The position numbers and the translations under genes were made by a program. Under the pieces are notes generated by a model. It was not told the DNA's origin. It ran no database searches and was given only the letters and a program-made list of their open reading frames with translations. From NCBI RefSeq assembly GCF_002409645.1, contig NZ_DHNR01000037.1:72746-136745 (forward strand): 64,000 bases of DNA. The letters are read 5' to 3'. Origin of the DNA: Acetobacter sp. UBA5411. GTDB lineage: Bacteria; Pseudomonadota; Alphaproteobacteria; Acetobacterales; Acetobacteraceae. Positions 26,928 to 35,977 of the stretch are shown one piece after another. Within the stretch, counting starts at the first letter, position 1. Every line of letters starts with the position of its first letter.

Positions 26928-28720
26928 CAGAAACGTACTCCCGCCTGAAAGCCCGCAATCCAGCCCTCTTGCGGAAGAGGCCCACGCGCGATCGAGTGGG
27001 TTATGTTCGCCATCCAGAAAATCGGTCCGCGTGTCTTGCGAAATCCGATGCCGGCGCCTGCGATGTTGCCGCCCTTCAGTGCGGGCGGCAGGGTGTTGGA
27101 GCGGTAGCCCGCACGGGTCATGCCGACATCCAGAATGCCGTAAACTTCAGTGCCTTCAACAAACAGTCGGCAGAAGCCGCGATAGGCCCCGCAATGATCG
27201 CTCATGCCTGCGCCGGTCAGCGGATAGGAGAGGTCATTGCGCATGTAGAGACCGTCATTGCCCACCAGCATCTGACTGAGAAAGCCACGCACGGTATAGG
27301 GACCGCCAAGCTGGAGCTGCTGGCTCGTGAACTGATTTTCCGTGCTGTATTCACCATGAATCGAGGTGTGCCACAGCAGGCTGAACGGCAGCGGCTTGTA
27401 GCCGTCGATATCGAGGGTCGGCTTGACGTACTGCGTATGCGGATCAGCCGCGCCGGGATCCGTAAAATAGGAGTGTGTGCCAACACCTCTCACGCCAAAG
27501 CGCATGCCGAGGGTGATATACCAGATACCGCCCCAGGCCTTGAGGGACTCACTGGCCTGCGCAACGACCGAGCCCTGACGGGCGCTCTGGGTTTCAAGAC
27601 GCGTGCGATCGAGCGTCGAGGAAAAGGATTTCAGTTCGTAAAAAGCCTGAAGGGTTGTGACACCGATCTGATTGCGCAGCACCTCGCGCGAGACGCCGAA
27701 ACGGAAATCCTTGCGCTTGCCGGCAAAGCGGTAATCCTCGCCCATACTCTGGAGATGATAGACGTCGTTCGACATCCACCACCCGCCGAACACGGTCCAC
27801 TTGCCAAACGGAATGGAACCATTGGCTGAAATATACTGCGTGTTTCGTCGACCGGCGTCCCCCACCAGCGAATGGTCATATTCAACCGACCACATGTCCA
27901 GCAGGCCCAGCGCATCGTCGGCGCGCAGCATGGCGTGACCGGTTTCACGGCCCGTTTCCGGCTGCCCGTTGTTATCGGCCCAGATCTGTCCGTGAAAGAT
28001 CCCCGGCGCAGGCTGGAGAATACGCACCTGCGTCTCGCCGGGATTTTTGCCGGGCGCGATCTTCATGCGCGCCGACCAGCTGGGCAGGCGGTTCATCTGG
28101 TCGAGCCCCTGCTCCAGATCCCGCAGGTTCAGGATATGGTCCCGCATGCCGGGAAAGGCGGCGACCTCATGCAGGCGCGGCTCAATGCCCTCGAAGAGAA
28201 AACCCGCGATCTTGCCTTCAATGACGACAATCCGCAGATGGCCGCTGGAGAGGGACTGTTCGGGAAGATAGGCCCGCGACGTTACATTGCCCTGCGCCAG
28301 ATAACTGCCGTTCACATCGTCCAGCGCATGATTGAGATCGCCAGTCGTCAGGCAACGCCCGGCATAGCGCTGGATGATCGTGTGCCGGTCGCCGGGAGAA
28401 AGATGGTCCGCGCCCTCGATGGAGATCGACTTGACCTCCACACAGTGGGTCGAGGGCGTGCTCTCCTTCGGCTCGTTCAGGATCTGTGTGCTGTTATCCG
28501 GTGGCGGCAGCATGTTCAGATCCTGCTGCCGCTGCTGATACCGCTGGAACTGATCCTGCGCCGAGCCCGGTCCTGCCGGAAGCGGCATGTTGCCGAAGCC
28601 GCCCGCCGGGGGCTCCGCTCCGGCCGGAGCGGCCAGCGCGGAGTGGAGCGAGAACAGGCCGGACAACAGCAGGCCGCCCAGAACAGGGCGGCCGAACGGG
28701 ACAGGACGCATACAGGACAC
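26927..28720 (-). CDS. TpsB-type outer-membrane transporter (ShlB/FhaC/HecB family)
   Basis: A 597-residue protein with a signal peptide (ending near ALAA, about residue 31), a proline-rich linker, and a POTRA_2 domain at about 95-170 (VEVKSISIEGADHLSPGD). A second POTRA/ShlB region with VIEGKIAGFLFEG follows, then a beta-barrel ending in F. The barrel carries the family motif QLGGPYTVRGF (about residue 475) near the tip-loop VRGY/F signature. It secretes its TpsA partner across the outer membrane, recognising the TPS domain. The start is GTG 28720 or ATG 28711. Neither has a strong ribosome site. The gene is directly upstream of and overlaps the exoprotein gene. Confidence 0.9.
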   Translation of the reverse strand: MSCMRPVPFGRPVLGGLLLSGLFSLHSALAAPAGAEPPAGGFGNMPLPAGPGSAQDQFQRYQQRQQDLNMLPPPDNSTQILNEPKESTPSTHCVEVKSISIEGADHLSPGDRHTIIQRYAGRCLTTGDLNHALDDVNGSYLAQGNVTSRAYLPEQSLSSGHLRIVVIEGKIAGFLFEGIEPRLHEVAAFPGMRDHILNLRDLEQGLDQMNRLPSWSARMKIAPGKNPGETQVRILQPAPGIFHGQIWADNNGQPETGRETGHAMLRADDALGLLDMWSVEYDHSLVGDAGRRNTQYISANGSIPFGKWTVFGGWWMSNDVYHLQSMGEDYRFAGKRKDFRFGVSREVLRNQIGVTTLQAFYELKSFSSTLDRTRLETQSARQGSVVAQASESLKAWGGIWYITLGMRFGVRGVGTHSYFTDPGAADPHTQYVKPTLDIDGYKPLPFSLLWHTSIHGEYSTENQFTSQQLQLGGPYTVRGFLSQMLVGNDGLYMRNDLSYPLTGAGMSDHCGAYRGFCRLFVEGTEVYGILDVGMTRAGYRSNTLPPALKGGNIAGAGIGFRKTRGPIFWMANITHSIARGPLPQEGWIAGFQAGVRF

Positions 28721-28761
28721 CGGTAATCAGACAGAAAAACGACAGAACAGGACTGAAAGGA

Positions 28762-29379
28762 TCAGTGAGACGCGCCCGGAGAAATCCAGCCGTCCAGCGC
28801 CTTTAGTCCGTCATCGGCGCCCAGCAGGTCAAAGTTGATGGTCAGCACGCCGCCAGCCAGCTTGTCCGCCATGATATGACCCTGTTTCGCGTGGCGCAGG
28901 TATTTAACCTGATCATCCGTCAGATCCGCTGACGCCAGACAGCCGGTCGACACGCAGCTCTGCCAAGCAAGCGTCAGCGGCGCGCCCTTGTCGGCCGCCA
29001 CACGCGGCTGGGTTTTCAGCGACAGACCCAGCGGGGTCTCAACCGTCAGACGCCATGGACGGCTGGAAAGTGGAGTCTTGTTGTCCACCTGTGCACGCGC
29101 AAAGATCACGGCCCCCAGAGGAACGGTCTTCTTCTGGGCGTCCTGCATCGCGAGCGCCTGCTCCATCACGCACAGCACCGGCGAAGTCGTCACGCTCGCG
29201 CCCGGAAACACGCAGCGATAGTTCCACGGACCCGACGTGCCCGTCAGCGTCGTCGGAGAAGCCTGCGGCTGTGAGGTCACAGGTGCCCCAGCCTTGCCCG
29301 CCGCCGCCAGCGCAGGACCAACACCAACCGCCATAGATAAAACCGACAGTGTCAAAAGGGTTCTGATGCTCAATAACAA
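28762..29379 (-). CDS. Invasion-associated locus B (IalB) family protein
   Basis: About 205 residues starting at TTG 29379, chosen because GGAG lies eight bases upstream; no ATG fits, and the frame remains open to 29424. A signal peptide ends near ALAA. The mature part has the IalB-family layout: W.Y.C (about residue 55), a second Cys in VLCVMEQAL, the RPWRLTVETPLGL strand, and CVSTGCLAS. The four cysteines probably form two disulfides in the periplasm. It lies 41 bases upstream of the TpsB gene on the same strand and is probably in the same operon. A role in folding or guarding the exoprotein in the periplasm is possible but unproven. Confidence 0.75.
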   Translation of the reverse strand: MLLSIRTLLTLSVLSMAVGVGPALAAAGKAGAPVTSQPQASPTTLTGTSGPWNYRCVFPGASVTTSPVLCVMEQALAMQDAQKKTVPLGAVIFARAQVDNKTPLSSRPWRLTVETPLGLSLKTQPRVAADKGAPLTLAWQSCVSTGCLASADLTDDQVKYLRHAKQGHIMADKLAGGVLTINFDLLGADDGLKALDGWISPGASH

Positions 29380-29647
29380 AAGATACACTCCGTTAACTTT
29401 TGTTAAGGAAATTAAGGCAAACAATCTGGAGATTCCATGCCGGCAGATAAATTATGAAATATTGTGTCATATTAAACACATAATATGTATTTTAAATGTA
29501 TTATTTAAATAAATAAGATTGATACTTTTTGTTGTTTGGTTGGTTTTATTGAATAGTTTTTTATTAAATTCTTATTATTTAAAGGCAACGTTAGAGCAGT
29601 GTGTTGTGATTCACAGGCTAACCGATGGAGGTGTAGCTGTGAGTGAC

Positions 29648-30032
29648 GTGTTTTGCTGTCTGAGATCCAGATGGAGCGGATTGAGCCGTTTTTCCCTTTG
29701 TCACACGGAGTGCTGCGCGTGGATGCACCGTGTTCTGAGCGGGATCGTTTACACGATCCGTAATGGGCTTCAGTGGAAAGACACCCCGAAAGCGTATGGT
29801 CCGCATAAAACTTTATACAACCGTTTCATCCGGGGGACGCTTGGGTGCCTTGCGCCGGATCTCTGTCGCGCTGACAGAACAGGTTGGCCGGTCAAAGCGC
29901 CATCTGATCGAAAACATGTTCGCAAAACTCAAAGACTGGCGGCGTGTTGCGACCAGATACGATCGCTGCGCTCATACATTCATGCCTGCAATCCACATCG
30001 CAGCAACCCTTATCTTCTATCTCAAAGAATGA
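29648..30032 (+). pseudogene. IS5-group (IS427-like) transposase remnant with internal deletion
   Basis: The pieces SEIQMERIEPFFPL, SGIVYTIRNGLQWKDTPKAYGPHKTLYNRFIR and then IENMFAKLKDWRRVATRYDRCAHTF appear in different frames. The middle of the transposase, which carries the catalytic aspartates, is missing. The element is dead. It lies just outside the two-partner secretion operon. Confidence 0.8.
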
Positions 30033-30110
30033 GTCCTGATCCTAACGAACACTCATACCCAGATGTCCACCGGCTTAACTGGCCACGCGTCATAGGCTAG
30101 TAACCTCTGA

Positions 30111-32066
30111 ATGAGTGTCGGTTCGCCATCAGAGAACAAAATCAATCCACTCCCCTATCGCGGGGATATCGATGGCCTGCGTGCTTTCGCGGTCATCGCG
30201 GTGGTGGTGTACCATGTCTTTCCCCGCTGGCTGCCCGGTGGCTTCTGCGGTGTGGACGTATTTTTCGTTATCTCCGGATTTCTGATCACACGTCAGATCA
30301 GTCGTCGTGAAATCAGTTTTGTTTCATTCTATACCCGACGTGTACGTCGTCTCGCTCCCGCACTTCTCTGCGTGCTGCTGGCTACAGTCGGTGCCGGACT
30401 GTTGTTTTTGCTACCCAATGAAATCAGTGCGCTCGGCATGGCCTGTTTTGCTGGCGCGACCTTTCTGTCCAATGTTTTTTCATGGCAGACACAAGGGTAT
30501 TTCGACCGTGCGGCCAGTCTCCAGCCTTTGCTGCATCTCTGGTCCCTCGGTGTTGAAGAACAGTTCTATCTCTTCTGGCCTGCCCTTATTGCCTTCTCTC
30601 GCAGCAAAGCATTTTCTCTGGCCAAAGTGACTCTTGTCACGGGACTGGTCTCTTTCTCTATAGGGCTGGCCTGCGCGTTTTTCGCTCCAGCGGCAGATTT
30701 CTATCTGCCATTTTCCCGTATATGGGAGTTCATGGCGGGAGCGGGTCTCGTTCTCGGAGGACGAGGGCTCGAAAGACTATCTCCCCGCTGGCGTACGGCA
30801 TTGAGCGGGGCAGGATTATTCTGTCTTGTGGTTGCCGTATTCCAGATCAGGCAGGACTGGTTTTTCCCCTCTCCTACTGCATTTTTTCCAGTATTAGGGG
30901 CTGCTCTGCTGATCGCGGCAGGTCCTGAAACATGGCTGGCGCGCTATATACTGGCCTCCACTCCGGCAAGATGGCTGGGGTCCATCAGCTATCCGCTCTA
31001 TCTCTGGCATTGGCCACTCATCGCGTATGAGCATCTTGTTCATGGCGTCAGTCACACACACAGAAGTACGGGATATGCGATCATCACGCTATCCCTGATA
31101 CTTGCTGCCCTGACCACACGTTTCGTCGAGTCACCTCTAAGGTGGAAAACACCCGAACGACGCACTTTTTTCGGTCTTCTTTCCGCATTGACGGTCACTG
31201 CCGCATTGGGACTGACCCTGCGGGCATGGCCCGGACACAGCACGGCACTGGGCAGCGATACGCCCGGAATCAATCTTGAAAAAATTAACCTTGCTGAACA
31301 GGACGGTATTTTTCCGATTACACCGCATATGCATGTCGAGCATATACAGGGGCTAACGGTCGGCATCATCGGCTCCGATCCTGCAAACGCCATCCTGTTC
31401 ACAGGCGACAGCCTTTTGTTCCAGTGGGGACCGCGTGTGGATGCCCTGTTTTCGCAAGATCGCCTGAAACAGACGGTCATTTTCATATCAGGACCGAGTT
31501 GCGCTCCTCTGCCTGTCGAAAAGCCGGCAAAAGGTTTTACCTATTGCAATGCGATGTCTGAGGTTCAGGATCGCATTCTGGCGAAGTGGTCCGTGCATAC
31601 AATAGTCATGGGCGCACTCTGGGAACGGGTTTTCGAGCCGCCGCAAGAGTGGCCTGCTAAAAAAACCAAGGCGGAAGAAAGACTAAGAACCCTGTCGGCA
31701 CATGGAAAACGCAAGATCGTTTTCATCATGCCAACTCCCATCAACAGCCATTTCGATCCTACCCATATGGTGACACGACATTTTACGCATTTGAGTCTGG
31801 ACAAGGACGCCTTGCAGCATGGTATTCCTGTTGCTTCCATGAAGGCTGAACACGCGGCAATGACAGCTTTTCTGATGGGCATCGCTCAGGATACCGGCAG
31901 TTCTACACTGGATCTGACACAGGTGATCTGTGGATCAGCCGAAACCTGTTTTCCGTTGATGAATGATGGCACACCGAAATTTGCAGACCAGATGCATCTG
32001 CGGCCGGATTTCACACAGACTCTCACATCCCGACTGGATGACATTCTGATAGCGCCTGCGCCGTAA
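30111..32066 (+). CDS. Acyltransferase family 3 (OafA/YrhL-like) with C-terminal SGNH domain
   Basis: A 651-residue inner-membrane protein. The N-terminal 350 residues contain about ten hydrophobic helices with the family's opening motif YRGDIDGLRAFAVIAVVVYH and a GVDVFFVISGFLI block. A LSNVFSWQTQGYFD segment and HLWSLGVEEQFYLFWP follow. The remainder is a periplasmic SGNH-hydrolase-like domain with FTGDS (about residue 430) and a D..H pair near the end (FADQMHL). Such proteins O-acetylate surface polysaccharides or lipopolysaccharide. It stands after the IS remnant and before a short NAD(P)-binding protein, without clear operon partners. Confidence 0.85.
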   Translation: MSVGSPSENKINPLPYRGDIDGLRAFAVIAVVVYHVFPRWLPGGFCGVDVFFVISGFLITRQISRREISFVSFYTRRVRRLAPALLCVLLATVGAGLLFLLPNEISALGMACFAGATFLSNVFSWQTQGYFDRAASLQPLLHLWSLGVEEQFYLFWPALIAFSRSKAFSLAKVTLVTGLVSFSIGLACAFFAPAADFYLPFSRIWEFMAGAGLVLGGRGLERLSPRWRTALSGAGLFCLVVAVFQIRQDWFFPSPTAFFPVLGAALLIAAGPETWLARYILASTPARWLGSISYPLYLWHWPLIAYEHLVHGVSHTHRSTGYAIITLSLILAALTTRFVESPLRWKTPERRTFFGLLSALTVTAALGLTLRAWPGHSTALGSDTPGINLEKINLAEQDGIFPITPHMHVEHIQGLTVGIIGSDPANAILFTGDSLLFQWGPRVDALFSQDRLKQTVIFISGPSCAPLPVEKPAKGFTYCNAMSEVQDRILAKWSVHTIVMGALWERVFEPPQEWPAKKTKAEERLRTLSAHGKRKIVFIMPTPINSHFDPTHMVTRHFTHLSLDKDALQHGIPVASMKAEHAAMTAFLMGIAQDTGSSTLDLTQVICGSAETCFPLMNDGTPKFADQMHLRPDFTQTLTSRLDDILIAPAP

Positions 32067-32107
32067 CACCCGCCGCGACACAGACATCAACACTGACTGG
32101 ATATAAA

Positions 32108-32986
32108 ATGCAGATTTCAGCTTCTGAAGTGACAATCGCCGTTATCGGGGCGAGTGGCCGGTCAGGATCAGTCCTGTGTCACAGCCTTCTCAGTGAAGGC
32201 TATAAAGTAATTGCTGTTGTCAGGAACAGGAAGAATCTTTCTCCAGAGCTCGACCGGAACTGTTCAGCCGTCAGGGAAGCGGAGCTTACAGACCCCGATC
32301 GTCTTTCCGAGGCCCTGAAGGATGCCAATATTGTCGTCAATACCGCGCATGCACGCTATCTTCCCGCTATCCTTGCCGCCACGTCTGTTCCTGTTGTGGC
32401 ATTGGGCAGTACCAGAAAGTTCACACGCTGGCCGGATGCTCACGGCAACGGTGTCCTAGCTGGGGAGCGCGCTCTCAGGGAAGATGGAAGATCCTCCCTG
32501 CTTTTGCACCCGACGATGATTTACGGTGCGCAGGGTGAAAACAATGTCCAGCGTCTGGCTGCTCTTTTAAAGAAACTTCCTATCGTTCCCTTACCTGACG
32601 GGGGACGTTTTCTCGTGCAACCCATTGAGCAAGGAGACGTCACGCGCAGCGTTATCGCCGCCATTCCTCTGATAGTGTCAGGCGCGATCAAAGAACTGGA
32701 AACTCTGGTTATTGCTGGTCCCGAAGCCGTCACATACAGACAATTTGTCAGTATGATCGCCCAGTTTTCTCAATCGAGAAAATTACGCATCATTTCCGTT
32801 CCGGACTGGTGCATCAGAATAGCGGCATATGTGCTGCGCAAACTTCCTGGTGTTCCCCGGATTGAAGACGCTGAAATCCGTCGACTGACTGAAAACAAAG
32901 ACTTCGATATTACACCCATGAAGGAGAAACTTGGTGTAACGCCGATATCTCTTCAGGAAGGACTGTCCCGCGTATTCCGGAAATAA
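32108..32986 (+). CDS. NAD(P)-binding protein, NmrA/atypical SDR-like
   Basis: 292 residues. A Rossmann fold is shown by VIGASGRSG (about residues 12-20) followed by VVRN, an acidic turn, and a DANIVVNTAH segment. There is an YxxxK-free, P.MIYG region typical of atypical short-chain dehydrogenases such as NmrA or UDP-sugar epimerase relatives. The substrate is not recognisable. It may be a sensor rather than an enzyme. It begins 41 bases after the acyltransferase gene on the same strand and could be co-transcribed. Confidence 0.7.
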   Translation: MQISASEVTIAVIGASGRSGSVLCHSLLSEGYKVIAVVRNRKNLSPELDRNCSAVREAELTDPDRLSEALKDANIVVNTAHARYLPAILAATSVPVVALGSTRKFTRWPDAHGNGVLAGERALREDGRSSLLLHPTMIYGAQGENNVQRLAALLKKLPIVPLPDGGRFLVQPIEQGDVTRSVIAAIPLIVSGAIKELETLVIAGPEAVTYRQFVSMIAQFSQSRKLRIISVPDWCIRIAAYVLRKLPGVPRIEDAEIRRLTENKDFDITPMKEKLGVTPISLQEGLSRVFRK

Positions 32987-33088
32987 TCCTTACGGATGAA
33001 AAAGCCTTCCGAAGCCGGCACACTATCCGGATAGTGCGTACAAGCCGATCATCCTCAGTTCAGATGAAAATGACTGGTCACCTTACAT

Positions 33089-33119
33089 AAAAAACGGGAC
33101 GGCTATGAAAGCCGTCCCG
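33089..33119 (-). terminator. Rho-independent terminator of the His/Asp-rich gene
   Basis: A perfect 10-base stem (CGGGACGGCT / AGCCGTCCCG) with a five-base loop. On the minus strand it is followed by six T residues. It lies 23 bases past the stop codon of the small secreted protein. Confidence 0.85.
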
Positions 33120-33141
33120 CCAAACAACAGATCAGCAGGGA

Positions 33142-33417
33142 TTAGTTGCTGCTGCTGTTGTTGTCATCACGGTGTTCTTCACCGTGCTTACCGTCGTGCT
33201 TGTGATGCTTGCCTTCATGCTTGTGATGGCCTTCACCACCATTCTGGTCACCAGAGTTGTTGTCATCATGACGGTCGTCGTGACGATCATCATGGCGGTC
33301 ATCGTGACGCTCGTCACCGTTCTGGTGATTGTATCCACCCTGATCATTGTTCTCAGCGTGAGCGATCAGCGGCGTGCTGAGGGTCAGAGCAGCAGCAATA
33401 AGTAGAAGCTTTTTCAT
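33142..33417 (-). CDS. Small secreted His/Asp-rich repeat protein
   Basis: 91 residues. The ATG at 33417 has AGGAGA upstream and gives a clear signal peptide (MKKLLLIAAALTLSTPLIAHA). The mature part of about 70 residues is almost all His, Asp, Asn, Gly, Lys and Glu, with four tandem RHDD units and three HHKH/KHHKHDGKH clusters, and it is probably disordered. Such composition suggests binding of Zn, Ni, Cu or other cations in the periplasm or outside. It has a single-gene transcript with its own terminator. No family recognised. Confidence 0.75.
   Translation of the reverse strand: MKKLLLIAAALTLSTPLIAHAENNDQGGYNHQNGDERHDDRHDDRHDDRHDDNNSGDQNGGEGHHKHEGKHHKHDGKHGEEHRDDNNSSSN
33262..33309 (-). 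repeat. Four tandem 12-base units encoding RHDD
   Basis: Four consecutive degenerate 12-base units inside the secreted His/Asp protein gene, each coding RHDD. The codons differ between units (GAC/GAT, CGT/CGC), so the peptide repeat has been kept while the DNA drifted. Confidence 0.8.
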
Positions 33418-33853
33418 GTTCGTCTCCTGTGCGAATGACGATATCAAGTAATCCTCATTCGGGTTAAGAGGATGGCAAACATGTAACGGAAAGAAACGTC
33501 ATGATACAAAGATCAAAAGAAGCGCCTGATTACCTCAGAAAAATACGCGCCTAGGTTTTTCCTGCATGGCAGCATTGTTCAGAAATTATGCATCATGTCA
33601 CCATTACATGCCAGTTTTAGACATAAAATATTAAACAAATTTTCCGGCATTTTCTGTTCAAATATAAAACCTTTATTCTAGGCCATAAAGCCAACACCAA
33701 AAGAAAAATTTTACGTTCAATATATTATTTAGTGAAAAATAACCTCAAACTATTCAAATAAAATTTTTTCTTTTTTAGAAAATTTTGCACTATTCACGAC
33801 AGCAAAACTCATCATAAGCTCGATAAACAAAACACTCAGCAAAAGGACATTTC
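33418..33853. other. AT-rich intergenic region between divergent genes
   Basis: About 435 bases, clearly more AT-rich than the surroundings, especially 33600-33800. It separates the secreted His/Asp gene (minus) and ridA-like gene (plus) and should hold both promoters. No open frame, strong hairpin or known operator was recognised. Confidence 0.5.
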
Positions 33854-34204
33854 ATGACCATCAAGCGCCTCGCACCGGAAGAACGTCTTAGTGGAGCTTC
33901 CGTCTGCGGAAATATGGTCTATCTCGCCGGACAGGTTGCCGATGATGCAACCCTCGACGCCGAAGGACAGACCGCCGATATTCTGCGTCAGATCGACGCA
34001 CTTCTGGCTGAGGCGGGCACCAGCAAGAGCAACCTTCTGTCCGTGCAGATCTTCCTTGCCGACATCAATGATATGGCGGCCATGAACCGCGCATGGGACG
34101 CCTGGCTGGATCGTGACAATAAACCTGCCCGCGCCACGGTCGAAGCAAAGCTGGCGGACCCGAGCTGGAAAGTGGAAATAACAGGAATCGCCATTATCGG
34201 CTGA
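33854..34204 (+). CDS. RidA family enamine/imine deaminase
   Basis: 116 residues, the usual length for YjgF/YER057c/UK114 proteins. The C-terminal signature PARATVEAKLADPSWKVEITGIAI contains the Arg that anchors the substrate carboxylate. GNMVYLAGQVADD is the N-terminal strand. RidA proteins hydrolyse reactive enamines such as 2-aminoacrylate and protect PLP enzymes. AAAAGGAC precedes the ATG. It appears to be a single-gene transcript. Confidence 0.9.
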   Translation: MTIKRLAPEERLSGASVCGNMVYLAGQVADDATLDAEGQTADILRQIDALLAEAGTSKSNLLSVQIFLADINDMAAMNRAWDAWLDRDNKPARATVEAKLADPSWKVEITGIAIIG

Positions 34205-34260
34205 TATACAAACGCGATTTCCTTAAACATCTTCAGGCGGGGACTGGTCTCACTAACACC

Positions 34261-35244
34261 CTACCCCGCGACGTTAATCAGGATCCGCCCTCGTGTTTTG
34301 CCATCCATCAACGCATGTGCCGCCTCGATGGCCTGCGAGAGCGGATATTCACTGACCACATCCTCCAGACGCGTCACATCGATCAAACCGGCAAGCCGAT
34401 CCCATGCCCTGATCCGCTGTTCACGGGGACAGAGCGCACTGTCGATTCCGAGCAGGCTCACCCCACGCAGGATAAAGGGCGCAACGGTCAAAGGCAGATC
34501 CATGCTGCCGGCAAGACCGCACGCGGCTACGGCACCGCGCTGACGGATGGCGGCGCAGACCGACGCCAGCACCTGTCCGCCAACGACATCAATCGCACCG
34601 GCCCATTCGGCTTTTTCCAGAGGACGCGTCTTCTGTGTAAACAGGTCACGCCCGATTACACGACTGGCGCCAAGACTTTCGAGATAGTCTTTTTCCGCCA
34701 TGCGTCCCGTGACAGCGACCGTCGCATAGCCCAGTTCAGAGAGCAGCATCACGGCGATACTGCCCACACCACCGGACGCACCCGTCACCAGCACCGGTCC
34801 GTCGGCGGGCCTAACATCGGCCTTTTCCAGCGCCATGACACAAAGCATGGCCGTATAGCCTGCTGTGCCAAGAATCATGGCCTGTCGGGTGGAGAACGCA
34901 GTCGGAAGCGCTATCAGCCATTCAGCGTTGACCTGCGCCAGACCGGCGAGGCCGCCCCAGTGTTTTTCGCCCACTCCCCAGCCGTTGAGCAGCACCTTGT
35001 CGCCGGGTTGAAAATCGGATGACCGGGATTCAACGACCGTGCCGGAAAAATCCACGCCCGGCACCATCGGCCAGCTTTTCACAATCGGTCCCTTGCCGGT
35101 GATGGCGAGGGCGTCCTTGTAGTTCAGAGTGGACCACTCGACTATTACCAGCACGTCACCCGCAGGCAATTGGTCCTGAGCAACCTGCCGAAAAGACGCG
35201 GTTTGTTGTCCGTCGTTTTTTTCAATGATGACAGCATCAAACAT
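34261..35244 (-). CDS. acuI: Zinc-free MDR oxidoreductase, acrylyl-CoA reductase AcuI / YhdH-like
   Basis: 328 residues from the ATG at 35244. The open frame continues 34 codons upstream, but that extension lacks the family's start, and MFDAVIIEKNDG matches the normal N-terminus. It has STLNYKDALAITGKGPIVK, PGVDFSGTV, and the NADPH motif TGASGGVGSIAVMLLSELGY (about residue 150), typical of the AcuI/YhdH branch. That branch reduces acryloyl-CoA to propanoyl-CoA with NADPH. No catalytic zinc site is present. The symbol reflects family similarity. The physiological substrate here is unproven. Confidence 0.8.
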   Translation of the reverse strand: MFDAVIIEKNDGQQTASFRQVAQDQLPAGDVLVIVEWSTLNYKDALAITGKGPIVKSWPMVPGVDFSGTVVESRSSDFQPGDKVLLNGWGVGEKHWGGLAGLAQVNAEWLIALPTAFSTRQAMILGTAGYTAMLCVMALEKADVRPADGPVLVTGASGGVGSIAVMLLSELGYATVAVTGRMAEKDYLESLGASRVIGRDLFTQKTRPLEKAEWAGAIDVVGGQVLASVCAAIRQRGAVAACGLAGSMDLPLTVAPFILRGVSLLGIDSALCPREQRIRAWDRLAGLIDVTRLEDVVSEYPLSQAIEAAHALMDGKTRGRILINVAG

Positions 35245-35399
35245 GACACGAGTCCCCGCTGTCCTGCCGGACTGATTGTTTGGTGAAAATCCCGCACACA
35301 GATGGGCCAGCATAACCGCGCTGTCTGCTGGCCTCCTCCAGTTCAAGTGAGACTCATCCCTGCAAGCCGGCTTTCATGATTATAGCCGGCGAAGAATGC

Positions 35400-35834
35400 T
35401 CAGTTTTTGACCAGTTGCGCTCTTGCTTCGCCGTTGGGGTGCTCGGCAGTGTGTAGATTCACATAAATTTTCCCGGCCTCAAGTTCCTCAATCTGTTTGG
35501 CGTCGAGTTTGACCTTGCCTTTCAGCGGGCTGGTGTAAGGGCCGTCTATAGGAGCGACCACACCGGCATCCTGATCAAAGTTGGCCGGACCGTGGAAATG
35601 GGCAGCGTTTACAGCGCCGGACAGGCCGGACCACTGGATGCTGTAGGTCAGTTCGTGCGACTTGGCATCAAGCGTTGCGTCGATCATGCCTGCGGGATGG
35701 GAGGTCGCTCCATGCTCACCCGAGAAGTTTCCCATGAACATTTCGTCCTTCTCCGCAGCTGACGCCATGGAAGCAGTAGCGACAAAGACAGCAGAGGCCA
35801 GAAAGGCGCTCCTGATCATTCTTTTGAAAGTCAT
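35400..35834 (-). CDS. Secreted CHRD-domain protein
   Basis: 144 residues from the ATG at 35834, which has GGAGA upstream; an ATG at 35855 is in frame but has a poorer ribosome site. A signal peptide ends near ASA. The mature protein is a single CHRD domain: SGEHGATSHPAG, LTYSIQWSGLSG, AAHFHGPA and the closing YVNLHTAEHPNGEARAQL. CHRD domains occur in chordin and many secreted bacterial proteins. Their biochemical role is unknown. The two H-containing motifs could bind a metal. Confidence 0.85.
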   Translation of the reverse strand: MTFKRMIRSAFLASAVFVATASMASAAEKDEMFMGNFSGEHGATSHPAGMIDATLDAKSHELTYSIQWSGLSGAVNAAHFHGPANFDQDAGVVAPIDGPYTSPLKGKVKLDAKQIEELEAGKIYVNLHTAEHPNGEARAQLVKN

Positions 35835-35977
35835 CTGGCAAAATCTCCGGTTCATGATCCGATTAGGACACAGAGCGTAACGCCGGAGAATAGGCTCTGT
35901 TTGATGGCGCCCGTAAATTTACCGTGCGCTAACACTCCCGTCGTACGGTCAGAGCGATTTATTGAAGGACATACGCC

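Noticed and set aside
19711..28726. Numerous plus-strand frames of 100-390 codons across the exoprotein and TpsB genes
   Set aside because: Opposite strand of highly repetitive coding DNA; low-complexity translations (Pro/Val/Ala-rich) without homology-like motifs.
33262..33309. Short tandem repeat considered as a CRISPR-like array
   Set aside because: Units are 12 bases with no spacers and lie within a coding frame giving RHDD repeats.
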